Origin: Clostridia bacterium
GTDB taxonomy: Bacteria > Bacillota > Clostridia > Oscillospirales > Butyricicoccaceae
Direction of reading: 5' to 3'
DNA length: 5,329 bases
Assembly: GCA_900763355.1 (NCBI GenBank)
Contig: CAAFJY010000089.1
Coordinates: forward strand, 1 to 5,329
Program-made: the position numbers and the translations under genes
Notes under the pieces: generated by a model
The model's database searches: none
What the model was told of the DNA's origin: nothing
The model's input: the letters and a program-made list of their open reading frames with translations, nothing else
Shown: one piece after another, positions 1-5,295 of the stretch
How the letters are laid out: each line of letters starts with the position of its first letter
Position numbering within the stretch: position 1 is the first letter of the stretch

Positions 1-3
1 AAA

Positions 4-33
4 ATGTTACCAATAATTTCCGGAAATTATCAA
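4..33 (-). promoter_or_regulatory. possible promoter with palindromic operator, reading out of the left edge
   Basis: Read on the minus strand, TTGATA (28-33, five of six to the -35 consensus) is followed after 18 bases by TAACAT (4-9, four of six to the -10 consensus). The spacer is almost filled by the perfect palindrome at 13-30. A repressor bound there would block polymerase, so this could be a regulated promoter for a gene that starts beyond the left end. It lies just past the terminator of the helicase gene, where a new transcription unit would be expected. The -10 box is weak and no gene start is visible, so the call is tentative. Confidence 0.3.
13..30. repeat. perfect 18-bp palindrome
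   Basis: ATAATTTCC is followed immediately by its exact reverse complement GGAAATTAT, with no loop. A gapless palindrome suits a dimeric DNA-binding protein better than an RNA hairpin, which needs a loop. A second small inverted repeat, CGGTA (40-44) and TACCG (51-55), sits beside it. The bases are read directly; the operator role is inference. Confidence 0.75.
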
Positions 34-96
34 AGACTCCGGTAGAACCGTACCGTTTTGTTACTTTTCACGGATGAAATTGGAAAAATTAGACAG

Positions 97-145
97 AAAA
101 AATCCCGACACCGTGACCGATTTCTCGTCGGTACCGATGCCGGGA
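97..145 (-). terminator. intrinsic terminator of the helicase gene
   Basis: On the minus strand the stem begins three bases after the helicase stop codon. The outer arms are TCCCGGCATCG (135-145) and CGGTGTCGGGA (103-113), pairing over 11 positions with two G-U pairs. After a two-by-two internal loop comes an inner stem, ACCGA (128-132) with TCGGT (116-120), and a 7-base loop. A run of six T (97-102) follows directly. This is the classic rho-independent layout and it points only leftward, because no T-run follows the stem on the plus strand. It marks the end of the three-gene repair unit. Confidence 0.82.
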
Positions 146-148
146 AAA

Positions 149-2644
149 TCAAGGCTGTTTCCAGAAAGCGTCCAATGCTTCCGAGAGGGCCTGAGTGTTT
201 TGCAGATATTGCAGGTGCCCCCAGTGACGGGGGAACAGCCGGGTATACTCGCTGCGGGCAAAGCGGTCATCCAGCAAAAGAACCACGCCTTTATCTTCGC
301 TGGTGCGGATGACCCGCCCTGCCGCCTGTAAGACCTTGTTCATGCCCGGGCAGCGGTAGGCGTAGTCAAAGCCGGTGCCGCCGGGGGCCGCGTCGTAATA
401 GCGGCGGAGCATCTCCTGCCGGGGGTTCACCTGGGGCAGGCCCACCCCCACGATGGCGCACCCGATGAGGCGGTCCCCCGCTAAATCGACCCCCTCCCCG
501 AAGATGCCGCCCAGCACCCCGAAGCCTAGCAGAGTCTTTTCCGGGTGGGGCGCAAACCGGGCCAGAAATGCCGCCCGCCCGGCGTCGTCCAGTCCGCTCT
601 CCTGTGCCAGCGTGGGGATGTCCGGGTAGCGGGCCGTGAAATCCTCGTACACCTGCCGCAGGTAGGCGTAACTGGGGAAAAACGCCAGATAGTTGCCCAC
701 TTTGCCTTTTGCCATGGCCGCCAGCGCGTCGGAGAGGGGGCGGATGCTGGCCTCCCGGTCCCGATACCGGGTGGAGATGGAGGGCAGGCAGTAGAGCCCC
801 AGGTGCTGGGGCGGGAACGGGCTTTCCAGCGCCACGGCCCGGGCGTCCGGGCAGCCCAACACATTCCGGTAGTAGCCCGGCGGGGTCAGCGTTGCGCTGA
901 ACAGGGCGGCGGCCCGCCCGCCGCTGAGGCTGGCGTCCACAAAGGGGGCCGGGTCCAGGCAGAGGATGTGGAGATCCAGCGCGCTGCCATAGGCCGTCAG
1001 CTGGGCGGTAAAGTGCTCGTCGTACCGCTCTGCCGCCCGCAGGATATCCTGTACCTTAAAGTAAAGGTCGAGCAAGGCTGTGTGGGCCTCGGCGTCCGGG
1101 TGCTGCTCCAGCCAGTCCTGCAGGGGAGCTGTCAGGGCCTGCAGGGGCTTTAACAGCCCGGCGGGCAGCTCCCGAAAAAAGACCGTGCCGTCCTCCGCAA
1201 AAAGCGGCTTCGGCAGCGCGAATGCGGTTTCCGCCTCCGGGGCGTCCAGCAGGCTGGTCTGTTTGGCCTCGGCGGGGGCAGCTTCCGCGGGCAGGGTGCC
1301 GTGCCGGGGGGCCAGCTCCGCCACAGCCCGCCGCGCTTCCAGAAAGGCCTTGTCAGCCTTGCGCAGGGCCGTTTTGAGGGCGCTTTTGCCCGGGCCCAGA
1401 GAGCGCTTGGCCTCGGTGAGGCTGGCCTTGGAAAAGCTGGCGGAGTACATGGCCCGGGCCCGGTCGGGCAGGTTGTGGGCCTCGTCGATGAGGAAGAGCC
1501 AGTCACCGGAGGCATCGAAGAAGCGGTGGAGCCTTACCACCGGGTCAAACAGATAGTTGTAATCCCCGATGACCACGTCGCACCACTCGCTCAGGTCCAG
1601 CCCCAGCTCAAAAGGGCAGACTGAGAATTTCCGGCCCGTCTCGGCCAGCACGGTCCGGTCAAAACAGCCGCTGCCGCCGTCCAGAAGGGCAGAGAGGGCC
1701 GTTTTGAGGCGGTCGTAGTAGCCGTTGGCGTAGGGGCAGAGCTCCGGCAGGCAGGCGGGGCGGCCCTCGGCGTCCCTGCACAGACAGGCTTTCTCCTTGG
1801 CCGTCAGGGTCACGCTGCGCAGGGCCAGCTCCGGGGCTGAGGCCCGCAGCCGAGCAAGGGCGTCCTCGGCAGCGGCCTGGGTGGTGTTGCGGGCCGTGAG
1901 ATAAAAGAGCTTTTCGCCGTGGCCCTCGCCCATGGCTTTCAGGGCCGGGAAGAGGGCGCTCATGGTCTTGCCAATGCCGGTGGGAGCCTGGCAGAAGAGC
2001 CGGGCCCCGCCTTTGCCGCCCGCCTTGCAGGCCCGGTAGATTTCCCCAGCAAGAGCCCGCTGCCCGGGCCGGTACGTTTCAAAGGGGAAGCGCAGGGCGT
2101 TCAGACTGGCAGCCCGGCGGGTGTCCCAGTCCAGCTGGCGCCGGGCCCAGGGGGCAACCTGCCGCAGCAGACCCTCGAAGAACGCGTCCAGTTCTTCCTG
2201 CGTGAAATGTCGGGGAAACCGGACGATCTCGTTGGTGTCGATCTGGTAATAGGTCAGCCGGACATCCAGCCGGGGCAGGCCCTGCTGTTTGGCATAGATG
2301 GCCCCGTAGACCATCCCCTGTGCCCAGTGGCAGGGGTTGCCGTCCTCCTGAATTTCGTCCGTGGGGATGGCGGTGGTTTTGATCTCGTCGATGACGGTCA
2401 CGCCGTCCTCGCTCTGGAAAATGCCGTCGGCCCGGCCCTCGATGGTGAACGGGATGCCGTCCACCTCCCGGGTTTCGGAGAGGAAGACTTCCGCCTGATA
2501 GCCCTCCCCGGCGGCCTTTTGAAGCTTGCGGTGGATGCGGGCCCCCTCGTTGGCCCGGTCGAACCCCGCAAAGCGGCTGTCGATGCTGCCCGTCCGTAAT
2601 AAAAACTCTACCAGCTCCCGCACTGAGAGCTTTACTTCAGCCAT
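149..2644 (-). CDS. XPD/DinG-family DNA helicase with N-terminal RecB-like nuclease domain
   Basis: An 831-residue predicted cytoplasmic DNA-repair enzyme that should couple ATP hydrolysis to DNA unwinding and cut DNA. Residues 1-170 look like a RecB/Cas4-type PD-(D/E)XK nuclease: Asp73, Glu87-Ile-Lys89, then the Q109xxxY113 motif. The helicase follows: YRPGQ (191-195), Walker A APTGIGKT (220-227), iron-sulfur region with Cys287, Cys298, Cys303 and Cys343 (Cys289, Cys327 and Cys355 are extra), DEAH (387-390), SATL (583-586), motif V around GEGVDLAGDR (716-725) and motif VI QAAGRVIR (773-780). All catalytic motifs are present, so the gene looks intact. An Ala/Pro/Glu-rich linker (about 448-480) looks disordered. 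The ATG is supported by AGAGGA (2652-2657) seven bases upstream. It is the last gene of the leftward unit, 227 bases after the ATPase gene. The substrate is unknown; the family call is secure. Confidence 0.93.
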   Translation of the reverse strand: MAEVKLSVRELVEFLLRTGSIDSRFAGFDRANEGARIHRKLQKAAGEGYQAEVFLSETREVDGIPFTIEGRADGIFQSEDGVTVIDEIKTTAIPTDEIQEDGNPCHWAQGMVYGAIYAKQQGLPRLDVRLTYYQIDTNEIVRFPRHFTQEELDAFFEGLLRQVAPWARRQLDWDTRRAASLNALRFPFETYRPGQRALAGEIYRACKAGGKGGARLFCQAPTGIGKTMSALFPALKAMGEGHGEKLFYLTARNTTQAAAEDALARLRASAPELALRSVTLTAKEKACLCRDAEGRPACLPELCPYANGYYDRLKTALSALLDGGSGCFDRTVLAETGRKFSVCPFELGLDLSEWCDVVIGDYNYLFDPVVRLHRFFDASGDWLFLIDEAHNLPDRARAMYSASFSKASLTEAKRSLGPGKSALKTALRKADKAFLEARRAVAELAPRHGTLPAEAAPAEAKQTSLLDAPEAETAFALPKPLFAEDGTVFFRELPAGLLKPLQALTAPLQDWLEQHPDAEAHTALLDLYFKVQDILRAAERYDEHFTAQLTAYGSALDLHILCLDPAPFVDASLSGGRAAALFSATLTPPGYYRNVLGCPDARAVALESPFPPQHLGLYCLPSISTRYRDREASIRPLSDALAAMAKGKVGNYLAFFPSYAYLRQVYEDFTARYPDIPTLAQESGLDDAGRAAFLARFAPHPEKTLLGFGVLGGIFGEGVDLAGDRLIGCAIVGVGLPQVNPRQEMLRRYYDAAPGGTGFDYAYRCPGMNKVLQAAGRVIRTSEDKGVVLLLDDRFARSEYTRLFPRHWGHLQYLQNTQALSEALDAFWKQP

Positions 2645-2674
2645 CCTGTTTTCCTCTTACAACAACATAACATC

Positions 2675-2689
2675 TGCTGCAAAGCAGCA
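2675..2689. repeat. short hairpin upstream of the helicase start
   Basis: TGCTGC (2675-2680), AAA, then GCAGCA (2684-2689) forms a perfect 6-bp stem with a 3-base loop. On the minus transcript it lies 17 bases before the AGAGGA ribosome binding site of the helicase. There is no T-run after it, so it is not an intrinsic terminator. It is the helicase-proximal member of a row of inverted repeats filling the gap. Confidence 0.6.
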
Positions 2690-2700
2690 AATCAGCGAAG

Positions 2701-2757
2701 CTGGAAAATTTGGACAGAGATCTTCACGCGAATGCGTGAATCTCCCAAATTTTTCAG
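2701..2757. repeat. long imperfect inverted repeat in the ATPase-helicase gap
   Basis: The left arm (2701-2729) and right arm (2734-2757) pair around a 4-base loop GAAT. From the loop outward the pairs are TTCACGC with GCGTGAA, GAGAT with ATCTC (one base shared between these two stretches), and CTGGAAAATTTGG with CCAAATTTTTCAG (12 of 13). Small bulges lie at 2714-2716 and around 2722. Unlike the GC-rich genes on both sides it is AT-rich at its ends. Such a structure can be an RNA stem or the body of a small repeated element. Pairing is read directly; function is unknown. Confidence 0.7.
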
Positions 2758-2782
2758 TGTAGCAAACATAAATGGGGTTATT

Positions 2783-2799
2783 AGGGGCGAGCAGCCCCT
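2783..2799. repeat. GC-rich hairpin AGGGGC/GCCCCT
   Basis: AGGGGC (2783-2788), GAGCA, then GCCCCT (2794-2799) forms a perfect 6-bp GC-rich stem. A smaller inverted repeat, CTCG-AAA-CGAG (2816-2826), follows at once. Neither is followed by a T-run on either strand. Both belong to the inverted-repeat cluster between the ATPase and helicase genes. Confidence 0.55.
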
Positions 2800-2839
2800 G
2801 ATTCGTGCCCCGCGCCTCGAAACGAGCGGCCCTTTTCTG

Positions 2840-2865
2840 GTTCTCTTTTGGGGACAAAAGAGAAC
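2840..2865. repeat. perfect 11-bp hairpin just after the ATPase stop
   Basis: GTTCTCTTTTG (2840-2850), loop GGGA, then CAAAAGAGAAC (2855-2865) is an exact 11-bp inverted repeat. On the minus transcript it begins six bases after the stop codon of the ATPase gene. The T-rich part is inside the stem and the following bases are CAGAAAAGG, so it does not fit a standard intrinsic terminator. It may protect the 3' end of the upstream message, weaken transcription into the helicase gene, or be one end of a repeated element. Confidence 0.65.
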
Positions 2866-2871
2866 ATATCC

Positions 2872-3960
2872 TCATAGTTGCAGCATCTCAGCGCATTTCT
2901 GCACCTCTGCATTGACGGCCTCAAAATCCACCGCCGCGCGGTAGTAGGTTTCCAGCTCATCGTGGCAGCTTTTGGCCTGTGCCATCAGGGCAACGGCCTG
3001 TTCCAGTAGCTCGTTGGCGGCCCGCTCGTTGAACCGCAGCCGGGCCCGGCACCGGGCCAGATTCTCCCGGTCCAGGAAGCGGGTGCACCGCACGGCCTGC
3101 ACGCCGGGCAGCTGCACCGGGTGCCAGCTGTTGTCCGTGAGGAACGCCAGCCGCAGGGAGGGGATGAGAATGTGGTCGATCTTATCCTCCGGGTGCATGG
3201 CACAGGGGCAGGTGATGATGTGATACCCCCGGGCCAGCGCTTCGGCCCGGATGAGTTCCAGCAGCAGCCGGGAGACGGCCCCGTAATCGTCCCGGAAGAC
3301 GATGCAGCGGTCGGCCAGAGCCTGCACGGTGCCCTTGTAAAAGACCATCCCCTTGGGGGTGATGGCCGAGAGCAGACGCAGCTCCTCGCTGGGGGAGCAG
3401 TCGTCCGGGCACCGGGGCAGCACCCGGGTGCAGAGCCGCTTGACATAACGGCGGACTTTTTCAAAGTTGGTACTGCAGGCCTCGGCCCGGCGGCTGTCCA
3501 GCAGCAAACTCCCGGCGGAGGCTACATATCGCGCGGCTCGGGCCCGCAGCTGCGCGTTGCGCCGGAACAGGGCTTTGACTTCCTCGCGGTGGGGAGCCAG
3601 GGCCTCGGCCCGGATGGTGTGATAGAGGCTGACAACGATCTCGTCGGCCCCCGGGGCGTCCGGTTCCAATACATGGGGCGCGGTGGCGTCCACGATGGCG
3701 GCCCGCTGCCCCAGAAACACCACCCCGTCCAGACTGTCCGGGTCGCTGGCGCAGTGCACCCGCTCAATGGACTGGCCCTGCTGCTCGGCCTTTTGGGCCA
3801 GCTGCTTCATCAGGGTGGATTTGCCGCAGCCTGGCCCGCTTTTGATGAGATACATCTGCATCCCCGGCTCCCGCCGCAGGGGCTCAAAATAGCCTTTGAA
3901 CCCGGCGGGCGTGGTGGCACCGAGGAAGAAATCAACGGTTTTGCTCGTGGTCTGCATCAT
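2872..3960 (-). CDS. PRK06851-like tandem P-loop ATPase of unknown function
   Basis: A 362-residue predicted cytoplasmic protein. The first half has Walker A GPGCGKST (42-49), then HCASDPDSLDGV (69-80) and AIVDATAPHV (88-97), a pattern I associate with the uncharacterised PRK06851 P-loop family of Firmicutes. The second half (from about 198) repeats the same order: TPKG, a hydrophobic strand, CPCAMHPEDKID (251-262) and LAFLTDNSWHPV (271-282). In its P-loop position the Lys and most Gly are lost (RDDYGAVSR, 223-231), so only one ATP site seems functional. The ATG at 3960 is chosen because GAGGTG (3968-3973) lies seven bases upstream; an in-frame TTG at 3996 has no suitably spaced site, and an adjacent ATG at 3957 is also possible. 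It follows the uracil-DNA glycosylase gene by 66 bases. The biochemical role is not known. Confidence 0.85.
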   Translation of the reverse strand: MMQTTSKTVDFFLGATTPAGFKGYFEPLRREPGMQMYLIKSGPGCGKSTLMKQLAQKAEQQGQSIERVHCASDPDSLDGVVFLGQRAAIVDATAPHVLEPDAPGADEIVVSLYHTIRAEALAPHREEVKALFRRNAQLRARAARYVASAGSLLLDSRRAEACSTNFEKVRRYVKRLCTRVLPRCPDDCSPSEELRLLSAITPKGMVFYKGTVQALADRCIVFRDDYGAVSRLLLELIRAEALARGYHIITCPCAMHPEDKIDHILIPSLRLAFLTDNSWHPVQLPGVQAVRCTRFLDRENLARCRARLRFNERAANELLEQAVALMAQAKSCHDELETYYRAAVDFEAVNAEVQKCAEMLQL

Positions 3961-3967
3961 GAGAGAA

Positions 3968-3973
3968 CACCTC
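3968..3973 (-). promoter_or_regulatory. ribosome binding site deciding the ATPase start
   Basis: CACCTC on the plus strand reads GAGGTG on the transcript, seven bases before ATG at 3960 and ten before ATG at 3957. It supports these starts over the TTG at 3996. Its first base is also the last base of a 9-bp hairpin. Confidence 0.75.
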
Positions 3974-4001
3974 GCTTTTGCTATAAAGCTATGCAAAAGC
4001 G
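3973..4001 (-). promoter_or_regulatory. 9-bp hairpin abutting the ATPase ribosome binding site
   Basis: CGCTTTTGC (3973-3981) and GCAAAAGCG (3993-4001) are exact reverse complements around an 11-base loop. The hairpin lies between the glycosylase stop (4027) and the ATPase start (3960), and its 3' arm on the transcript shares one base with the ribosome binding site. No T-run follows, so it is unlikely to terminate transcription. It could modulate translation of the ATPase or be a protein-binding site. Confidence 0.5.
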
Positions 4002-4026
4002 GGGCGGATTGTGTTTCCTCTATTGA

Positions 4027-4593
4027 TTAGTAAGTGTGCTCGCACACCTGCCCGATCTTCTCCCGCAGGGCCAGGAAATCCGCAAAGGCGTCCGGTTTAT
4101 TCTGCTTCTGGCGGAGCAGGGCGGCGGGGTGGAACGTGCCCATGAACCAGATGCCGCCTTTTTCAATAAAGGTGCCGTGCTCTTTGGTCACGGAGAAATC
4201 CGCCCGGATCATCCGCTGGGCGGCAATGCGGCCCAGGCAGACCACGATCTTGGGCTGCAAGATGCGGAACTGCTCCCGCAGCCAGGGCATACAGGCCTCG
4301 CTCTCGGCCGGGAGCGGGTCGCGGTTCTGGGGCGGGCGGCACTTGACGATGTTGGCGATGTAGCAGTTCTGGTTCCGGTCCAGGTCGATGGCAAACAGGT
4401 ATTTATCCAGCAGCTGGCCGCTGCGGCCCACAAAAGGCAGGCCCTGCTCATCCTCGCTCTGGCCGGGACCCTCACCCACAAACAGCACTTCGGCCGTGGG
4501 TACGCCCTGCCCGAACACCACGTTGGTGCGGGTGGTGTGCAGCGGGCAACGGGTGCAGGAGAGGCATTGGGTACGTAACGTTTCAAGATCCAT
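4027..4593 (-). CDS. family 4 uracil-DNA glycosylase, [4Fe-4S] type
   Basis: A 188-residue base-excision repair enzyme that should hydrolyse the bond between uracil and deoxyribose, leaving an abasic site. Four cysteines with the family 4 spacing, Cys13, Cys16, Cys85 and Cys101, should hold the [4Fe-4S] cluster. Motif 1 GEGPGQSED (40-48) leads into PFVGRSGQLL (53-62), which form the uracil pocket. NIVKCRPP (81-88) and motif 2 HPAALL (155-160) complete the active site. The length is normal for the family. The ATG has AAGGA (4602-4606) eight bases upstream. It is the first gene of the leftward unit with the ATPase and helicase, and starts 31 bases after the T-run of the toxin terminator. No clear promoter of its own was found: TATAAA at 4611-4616 is too close to the ribosome binding site and lacks a -35 partner. 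Confidence 0.95.
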   Translation of the reverse strand: MDLETLRTQCLSCTRCPLHTTRTNVVFGQGVPTAEVLFVGEGPGQSEDEQGLPFVGRSGQLLDKYLFAIDLDRNQNCYIANIVKCRPPQNRDPLPAESEACMPWLREQFRILQPKIVVCLGRIAAQRMIRADFSVTKEHGTFIEKGGIWFMGTFHPAALLRQKQNKPDAFADFLALREKIGQVCEHTY

Positions 4594-4623
4594 AGCTTCG
4601 TTCCTTACTCTTTATAAAATGAC

Positions 4624-4653
4624 AAAAAGCAGACAGTCCGGGAACTGCCTGCT
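4624..4653 (-). terminator. intrinsic terminator of the toxin-antitoxin operon
   Basis: On the minus strand AGCAGGCAGT (4644-4653), loop TCCCGG (4638-4643), then ACTGTCTGCT (4628-4637) gives a 10-bp stem with one G-U pair. It runs into a five-base T-run (4624-4628, first base shared with the stem). The stem begins six bases after the toxin stop codon. No T-run follows on the plus strand, so it acts only leftward. It separates the toxin-antitoxin cassette from the repair genes. Confidence 0.85.
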
Positions 4654-4659
4654 GTCGGT

Positions 4660-4935
4660 TCAATCGAATAGATCGGTGTGGCTGCCGGTGCGGAAAAGAA
4701 AGAGGATCAAGTCTTCCCCATCGACACGATAAACGAGAAGCCAGTCCGGCCGGATATGACATTCGCGAAAGCCGATAGAATCACCGGTCAGGGCATGGTC
4801 ACGGTTTTTGTCCGGCAGAGGCTGCCCGGCGGCAAGCTGATCGACGATGGCGTTGAGCGCATCCAGATCAAGGCCGCGTTTGGCAGCGAGCTTGAGGTCT
4901 TTCTTGAAGCGGTTGGAAAGAACGACATCAAGCAT
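4660..4935 (-). CDS. YafQ-type type II toxin, mRNA endoribonuclease
   Basis: A 91-residue RelE-fold toxin, expected to cut mRNA in the ribosome and slow growth when its antitoxin is degraded. The body has FKKDLKLAAKRG (10-21), RDHALTGD (45-52), GFRECHIRPDWLLVYR (55-70) and RTGSHTDLF (82-90). The residues needed in E. coli YafQ all have counterparts: His47, His60, Asp64, Trp65, Arg82, His86 and Phe90, so it should be active. The ATG at 4935 is preferred because the protein then begins where relatives begin and GAGGT (4944-4948) lies eight bases upstream; an in-frame ATG at 4950 (96 residues) also has a fair site. The gene overlaps the antitoxin by eight bases, implying translational coupling. 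Base composition is less GC-rich than the repair genes. Confidence 0.92.
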   Translation of the reverse strand: MLDVVLSNRFKKDLKLAAKRGLDLDALNAIVDQLAAGQPLPDKNRDHALTGDSIGFRECHIRPDWLLVYRVDGEDLILFLFRTGSHTDLFD

Positions 4936-5209
4936 CCGAGAGTACCTCATTCATGGCATCCTGAAAAGAAGCGTAGCGCTTATACTTTTCTGGGTGTGCT
5001 TTCATTTCGACATACTCGTTCAGCGCGGCTGCCGTTTCTGTATTGGGATTCTCCCGAGTGACAGCAAAGGGAAGGCCTTGGACACGGAGAGACTGCTTGA
5101 GAAAAAGAGTGATCGCGGTGGAAAGGTCAATGCCGAGGTCGGCAAACAATTCCTGACTGGAACGCTTGAGCTCCGGGTCAAGACTGATATTGGTGCTTGT
5201 TCTTGCCAT
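4928..5209 (-). CDS. RelB/DinJ-family antitoxin, ribbon-helix-helix
   Basis: A 93-residue antitoxin. The N-terminal half is a ribbon-helix-helix DNA-binding fold: strand TSTNISLD (4-11), helix from about 12 to 25, turn at GIDLS (26-30), second helix 30-42, then the family hallmark GLPF (45-48). The C-terminal half (about 52-93, with EMKAHPEKYKRY and SFQDAMNEVL) should wrap the toxin and block its active site. Dimers normally also repress their own promoter, and repeat sequences fit for this lie upstream. ATG at 5209 is chosen because GGAGG (5218-5222) sits eight bases before it; an in-frame ATG at 5224 has no ribosome binding site and itself contains part of that GGAGG context. The toxin gene follows with an overlap. 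Confidence 0.93.
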   Translation of the reverse strand: MARTSTNISLDPELKRSSQELFADLGIDLSTAITLFLKQSLRVQGLPFAVTRENPNTETAAALNEYVEMKAHPEKYKRYASFQDAMNEVLSDA

Positions 5210-5217
5210 ATCGAAAA

Positions 5218-5222
5218 CCTCC
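5218..5222 (-). promoter_or_regulatory. ribosome binding site deciding the antitoxin start
   Basis: CCTCC on the plus strand reads GGAGG on the transcript, eight bases before ATG at 5209. It is a strong site and moves the start five codons downstream of the in-frame ATG at 5224. Confidence 0.8.
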
Positions 5223-5241
5223 ATACAAGTATTCTATGATC

Positions 5242-5269
5242 AATATAGCATATTTGAGAGAAATGTCAA
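5242..5269 (-). promoter_or_regulatory. toxin-antitoxin operon promoter
   Basis: On the minus strand a perfect -35 TTGACA (5264-5269) is followed by a 16-base spacer and -10 TATATT (5242-5247), five of six to consensus. TG at -15/-14 (TGC before TATATT) makes it an extended -10 promoter. Transcription would start near 5235, giving a leader of about 25 bases before the antitoxin ATG. CTAT (5234-5237) and ATAG (5245-5248), around the palindrome TGATCA (5237-5242), form an inverted repeat over the -10 and start region, a likely place for autorepression. Confidence 0.82.
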
Positions 5270-5275
5270 CATGTT

Positions 5276-5295
5276 ATGTGCATGATGTGCATGCA
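5276..5295. repeat. tandem 9-bp repeat upstream of the -35, possible operator
   Basis: ATGTGCATG occurs twice back to back (5276-5284 and 5285-5293). The same stretch contains the inverted repeat TGCATG (5279-5284) and CATGCA (5290-5295) and the 8-bp palindrome TGCATGCA (5288-5295). It lies seven bases upstream of the -35 box of the toxin-antitoxin promoter. Ribbon-helix-helix antitoxins bind such paired short sites, so it may be an operator; a different activator is also possible. The repeats are certain, the role is inferred. Confidence 0.55.

Noticed and set aside
82..99. Resemblance of a stretch after the helicase terminator to 2702-2720, sharing TGGAAAA and GACAGA
   Set aside because: About 16 of 19 positions agree, but the match is short, AT-rich and lacks the flanking inverted-repeat partner, so it may be chance.
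545..1153. Long plus-strand open frames opposite the helicase (also 1919-2599, 3121-4026 and 4036-4578)
   Set aside because: They mirror real minus-strand genes with full domain motifs, in GC-rich DNA where antisense stops are rare, and their translations are low-complexity without known motifs.
2657..2875. A 72-codon minus-strand reading frame filling the ATPase-helicase gap, starting with an ATGA overlap on the ATPase stop
   Set aside because: The overlap is suggestive, but the frame runs through all the inverted repeats, lacks a good ribosome binding site, and its translation shows no recognisable domain. It is more likely a chance frame over a repeat element; conservation with a synonymous-change bias would revive it.
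3961..3996. Twelve-codon N-terminal extension of the ATPase from a TTG at 3996
   Set aside because: No suitably placed ribosome binding site, the region is a hairpin, and ATG at 3960 has GAGGTG at ideal spacing.
4611..4616. TATAAA as a -10 box for the glycosylase gene
   Set aside because: No -35 at 16-18 bases, since that position falls in the terminator stem with no match, and transcription would begin within the ribosome binding site.
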